Positions 4,672 through 6,924 of a stretch of 6,924 nucleotides of DNA are shown in pieces. Within the stretch, counting starts at the first letter, position 1, and every line of letters begins with the position of its first letter. Position numbers and translations under genes: made by a program. Source of the stretch: Bacilli bacterium (GTDB lineage Bacteria > Bacillota_I > Bacilli_A > RF39 > UBA660); the NCBI GenBank assembly GCA_028703035.1, contig JAQVNR010000064.1:1-6924 (forward strand). Direction: 5' to 3'. The notes below the pieces were generated by a model. The model was not told the DNA's origin, searched no databases, and saw only the letters and a program-made list of their open reading frames with translations.

Positions 4672-6072
4672 TTAAAATCTAAAATATATAAATGGATTAT
4701 AAGTATTTGATAATAAAAGCGCTATCGATATAATAAGTATTACTAACGTAATTATATATCCCATTCCTACAAAAACAATATTTTTTTCTGAATACTTCAA
4801 CGCTAACTTTTTTGTATAAGGAAACATACCTAATATAGCTGGTATAAAATAAATACTAGAAACCACTAAATCATAATTATCTAAAAACGTTTTTTTAAAA
4901 TCTGTTGGCACAAATATAAACATATTTTTTAAAACTATAAACATATCATTGAAATTTTCTAGTCTAAATATTACCCAGCTTATTATTACTATTAAAAAAG
5001 TTCCCGTCCATCGAATAATTTTAGGAGTTTTTTCGATTATTTTTGTTAAAAGGGTTTTTTCAAGAATTAAAAATATTGAAAAATATAACCCCCATAAAAC
5101 AAAGTTCCAACTAGCACCATGCCATAATCCAGTTAAAAACCATACAATAAAAACATTCCTTATCCATTTTTTTTTGGAGCATCTGTTACCTCCAAGAGGA
5201 ATGTATAAATAATCTTTAAACCAACTTGATAGAGATATATGCCATCTGCGCCAAAAATCTGTAATACTTTTTGCAATATATGGATAATTAAAGTTTTCTA
5301 GAAATTTGAAACCAAACATTCTACCAAGACCAATAGCCATATCAGAATATCCTGAAAAATCAAAATAAATTTGAAAAGTATAAGCTAATGCTGCTATCCA
5401 AAGCAAAGCGGTTCCAGTATTTGCTAAACTATTATTATAGATAGTATCCGCAATAAGTGCCATATTATTTGCAATAATAACTTTTTTGCCTAAACCAAAA
5501 ATAAATCGTCTCAATCCCAATACAAAATCTTCAAAGGTTTCTTTCCTATTGCTTAATTCTTTTTCTATTGTTTGATAGCGTACTATTGGTCCTGCCATCA
5601 ACTGTGGAAAAAGGGCAATGTATGTTCCCAATTTAATAATATTTTTTTGAACTTTCACTTTTTTTCGATAAACTTCTATTATATAAGATATAATTTGAAA
5701 AGTATAAAAACTTATACCTATAGGTAACGCAATATTAGCAAACGGTATATCAATTTTAAATATAGAGTTAATATTATTAATAAGAAAATCCGTATATTTA
5801 AAAACTATAATTAATAGTAAGTTAATTATTATTGCTACAACCAAAATTTTTTTACTGTGTTTTTCATTTTTATCCATCCATATTGATAAAATATAATTTA
5901 TAAATATAGAGAAAAGTATTAATACAACATATATAGGTTCTCCCCAAGCATAAAAAATTAGAGAAGAAATAAATAAAATTATATTTCTATATGTTCTATT
6001 TTTAATTATAAAATATAATAAAATTGTTATTGGTAAAAATACCAATATAAATGTAAAACTACTAAATAACAT
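4672..6072 (-). CDS. MBOAT-family O-acyltransferase, AlgI-like
   Basis: This multi-spanning membrane protein moves an acyl (usually acetyl) group from the cytoplasmic side to an acceptor handled outside, typically for O-acetylation of a surface polysaccharide together with a DHHW/AlgX/AlgJ-type partner. It has 466 residues, within the AlgI size range. Family blocks are in the expected order: MLFSSFTFILVFLPI at the N-terminus, LPIGISFYTFQ (116-126), LFPQLMAGPIVR (154-165), YFDFSGYSDMAIGL (236-249), FWRRWHISLSSWFKDYLYIP (273-292) with H278, and LTGLWHGASWNF (313-324) with the presumed catalytic H318. The start at 6072 has GGGAG 8 nt upstream. DltB shares these motifs, but no dltA, dltC or dltD gene is seen and the neighbour is a DHHW protein, which favours AlgI-like sugar acylation. 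The polymer that is modified cannot be told. Confidence 0.93.
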   Translation of the reverse strand: MLFSSFTFILVFLPITILLYFIIKNRTYRNIILFISSLIFYAWGEPIYVVLILFSIFINYILSIWMDKNEKHSKKILVVAIIINLLLIIVFKYTDFLINNINSIFKIDIPFANIALPIGISFYTFQIISYIIEVYRKKVKVQKNIIKLGTYIALFPQLMAGPIVRYQTIEKELSNRKETFEDFVLGLRRFIFGLGKKVIIANNMALIADTIYNNSLANTGTALLWIAALAYTFQIYFDFSGYSDMAIGLGRMFGFKFLENFNYPYIAKSITDFWRRWHISLSSWFKDYLYIPLGGNRCSKKKWIRNVFIVWFLTGLWHGASWNFVLWGLYFSIFLILEKTLLTKIIEKTPKIIRWTGTFLIVIISWVIFRLENFNDMFIVLKNMFIFVPTDFKKTFLDNYDLVVSSIYFIPAILGMFPYTKKLALKYSEKNIVFVGMGYIITLVILIISIALLLSNTYNPFIYFRF

Positions 6073-6080
6073 TTATTGCA

Positions 6081-6085
6081 CTCCC
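6081..6085 (-). promoter_or_regulatory. Ribosome binding site of the MBOAT gene
   Basis: GGGAG on the minus strand, 8 nt before ATG 6072. It supports the N-terminus MLFSSFTF, which is typical of AlgI-like proteins. Confidence 0.6.
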
Positions 6086-6123
6086 AACTCAAAATATAAA
6101 GAAAATAATCAATATCATTTTCT

Positions 6124-6531
6124 TTAATTTAATAAATTTGTATTATAAAATTCTATATGACTATTTTTAACGTTATCAAAATAGTACTCCCTAGCTCTTT
6201 CATAGCTTGCTTGACTATACTTTTTGTATTTTTTTTCTTCGTTTAGTAAATCAATTATGTTTTTAGCCATTTCTTCTTTATCTCTATTTTTTACTAAAAT
6301 ACCAAATTTTTCTGCAATTATTTCTTTTGCACCTAGCGCAGTATCAAATGCCACTAATGGCAATCCGTAACTTGCAGCTTCTAATAGTACTAATCCCAAT
6401 GATTCTTCAAATGATGTCATTATATAAATTGAACTATTTGTATAGAAATTGATTAAAGCCTCCCCGGTCAAAGATTCAGTAAATGTTATTCCCTTAGTAA
6501 GCCAAAAAATACTACAGGAAGTGAAAAATAT
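6124..6531 (-). pseudogene. C-terminal remnant of a GT4-family glycosyltransferase
   Basis: The frame is open from 6531 to the stop at 6124, and convincing glycosyltransferase sequence starts near 6483. It has the GT4 block TSFEESLGLVLLEAASYG, including the E-x7-E motif (two Glu separated by seven residues, which binds the sugar-nucleotide donor), followed by GLPLVAFD, GILV and a helical C-terminus. About 120 residues remain of a usual 350-400, so the acceptor-binding N-terminal domain is missing. The only start-like codon is TTG 6471, with no ribosome site before it. Upstream the frame runs into sequence that in another frame codes for an unrelated membrane protein, so the junction near 6480-6488 looks like a deletion fusion. 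It ends 51 bp before the MBOAT gene, consistent with a former polysaccharide operon. Confidence 0.8.
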
Positions 6532-6737
6532 TTAAACATATACATAGCTTCTGTAAATAAAAATTTTAAATTAAAAATTCCTTCTTTAGTTAAAACATAA
6601 AAAATCGCAAAAATTATTGTTGTAATAAGGGAAATTAGTAAATCTTGTCATCAACGAAGTAACTAAATCAATTATTGGCAGCAATAATAAATATAAATAT
6701 AATGAATTATCTTTGTAAATATTTGCTTATTTTTCAT
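6486..6737 (-). pseudogene. Frameshifted remnant of a multi-spanning membrane protein, perhaps an O-antigen-polymerase-like (Wzy) N-terminus
   Basis: Three frames on the minus strand must be joined. ATG 6737 gives MKNKQIFTK. A second frame, from 6711, gives SLYLYLLLLPIIDLVTSLMT. A third frame, 6647 to the stop at 6486, gives LLISLITTIIFAIFYVLT, then a loop, then FKYFSLPVVFFGLLRE. The pieces read in order as hydrophobic segments with short loops, and the tandem TGATGA at 6653-6648 and further stops show decay. LLLLPIIDLVTSL-RF resembles the N-terminus of O-antigen ligase/polymerase-like proteins of Firmicutes, but that rests on memory of the family only. The remnant ends at the glycosyltransferase fragment. 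Confidence 0.5.
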
Positions 6738-6773
6738 TTGAACTACTTCATTAATTATTAAACCATTTTTTTT

Positions 6774-6836
6774 TTATATTTGCAAGTTATTCTGTGTTTG
6801 AATTTTTTCGTTTGTCCCTTTTTTTAGCTTAAACAT
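6774..6836 (-). CDS. Possible 20-codon ORF with a ribosome site
   Basis: ATG 6836 to TAA 6774 on the minus strand encodes a polar, Lys/Gln-rich 20-residue peptide (start MFKLKKGTNEKIQTQ). AAGGAG (6853-6848) lies 11 nt upstream, a little far. It could be the original start of the broken membrane protein downstream, a leader peptide, or chance. I recognise no family. Confidence 0.3.
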   Translation of the reverse strand: MFKLKKGTNEKIQTQNNLQI

Positions 6837-6871
6837 TTTTTTATTAACTCCTTTTTTTTACTATATTTTAT

Positions 6872-6877
6872 ATTATA
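6872..6877 (-). promoter_or_regulatory. Possible -10 box upstream of the decayed region
   Basis: A perfect TATAAT on the minus strand (6877-6872) lies 36 nt before the small ORF starting at 6836. The hexamer at -35 spacing (GCCAAA) does not match, and in sequence this AT-rich a TATAAT is common. If real, it would drive the remaining polysaccharide operon. The rest of 6838-6924 is low-complexity A/T with no gene I can support. Confidence 0.25.
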
Positions 6878-6924
6878 TAAAAAAAACTATTTCGTTTGGC
6901 TAGTTTATCTTTTTTTAACATCTT

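Noticed and set aside
74..6808. A shared 16-mer (TGTGTTTGAATTTTTT) at 74-89 and 6793-6808 near both window ends, suggesting a direct repeat that bounds an island.
   Set aside because: Half of it is a T-run, the similarity stops at its edges, and in sequence this AT-rich one such match in 7 kb is not surprising.
1..6924. CRISPR array, TGA read as tryptophan, or phage/defence genes.
   Set aside because: No regularly spaced repeats are visible; the genes use TGG for Trp and end in TAA; no nuclease, integrase or phage structural motif is seen.

Overview
The window is very AT-rich. It carries wall-anchoring machinery (a sortase and a sortase-anchored protein with a Sec signal), Shine-Dalgarno sites and ordinary stop usage (Trp is TGG, and TGA behaves as a stop). 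This points to a low-GC, wall-bearing Gram-positive, most likely a gut-type Bacillota (Bacilli/Erysipelotrichales or a Clostridia relative). The taxon is inferred from gene style and is not proven. All intact genes lie on the minus strand, so the window is transcribed from right to left.

Right part (about 6924-6124): gene debris. A broken stretch of a multi-spanning membrane protein, spread over several frames and resembling the N-terminus of an O-antigen-polymerase-like protein, runs into the C-terminal third of a GT4 glycosyltransferase. Both look like remnants of a surface-polysaccharide cluster. Centre (6072-3013): an intact AlgI-type MBOAT O-acyltransferase and an intact DHHW/AlgX-like SGNH protein, the usual two-gene module for O-acetylating an extracellular polysaccharide. 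About 490 bp between them holds a roughly 300-bp mobile-element remnant on the opposite strand. It contains a transposase C-terminus (best match by eye IS110 family) and is bracketed by two copies of a 17-bp palindrome that are exact reverse complements. An orphan AGGAGG site follows the MBOAT stop.

Left part (2679-144): after a 333-bp intergenic stretch with a probable terminator, several stem-loops and a repeated CGGGAA-type motif comes a two-gene surface-adhesin unit. The first gene encodes a secreted 628-residue protein with an N-terminal thioester (TQXA-type) domain, three CnaB/SpaA-like domains that each keep a Lys/Glu/Asn isopeptide triad, and a VPKTG sorting signal. The second, overlapping it by 20 bp, encodes a 222-residue sortase, very likely the dedicated anchoring enzyme. 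The sortase keeps His and Cys but seems to lack the canonical Arg. The left edge is unresolved: a short open frame continues out of the window.

Taken together this is a cell-envelope locus: one module decorates surface polysaccharide and one displays a potentially covalent-binding adhesin, with decay and transposition around them. The most notable points are the adhesin/sortase pair with its unusual active site, and the palindrome-bounded, internally deleted transposon remnant inside the acylation operon.
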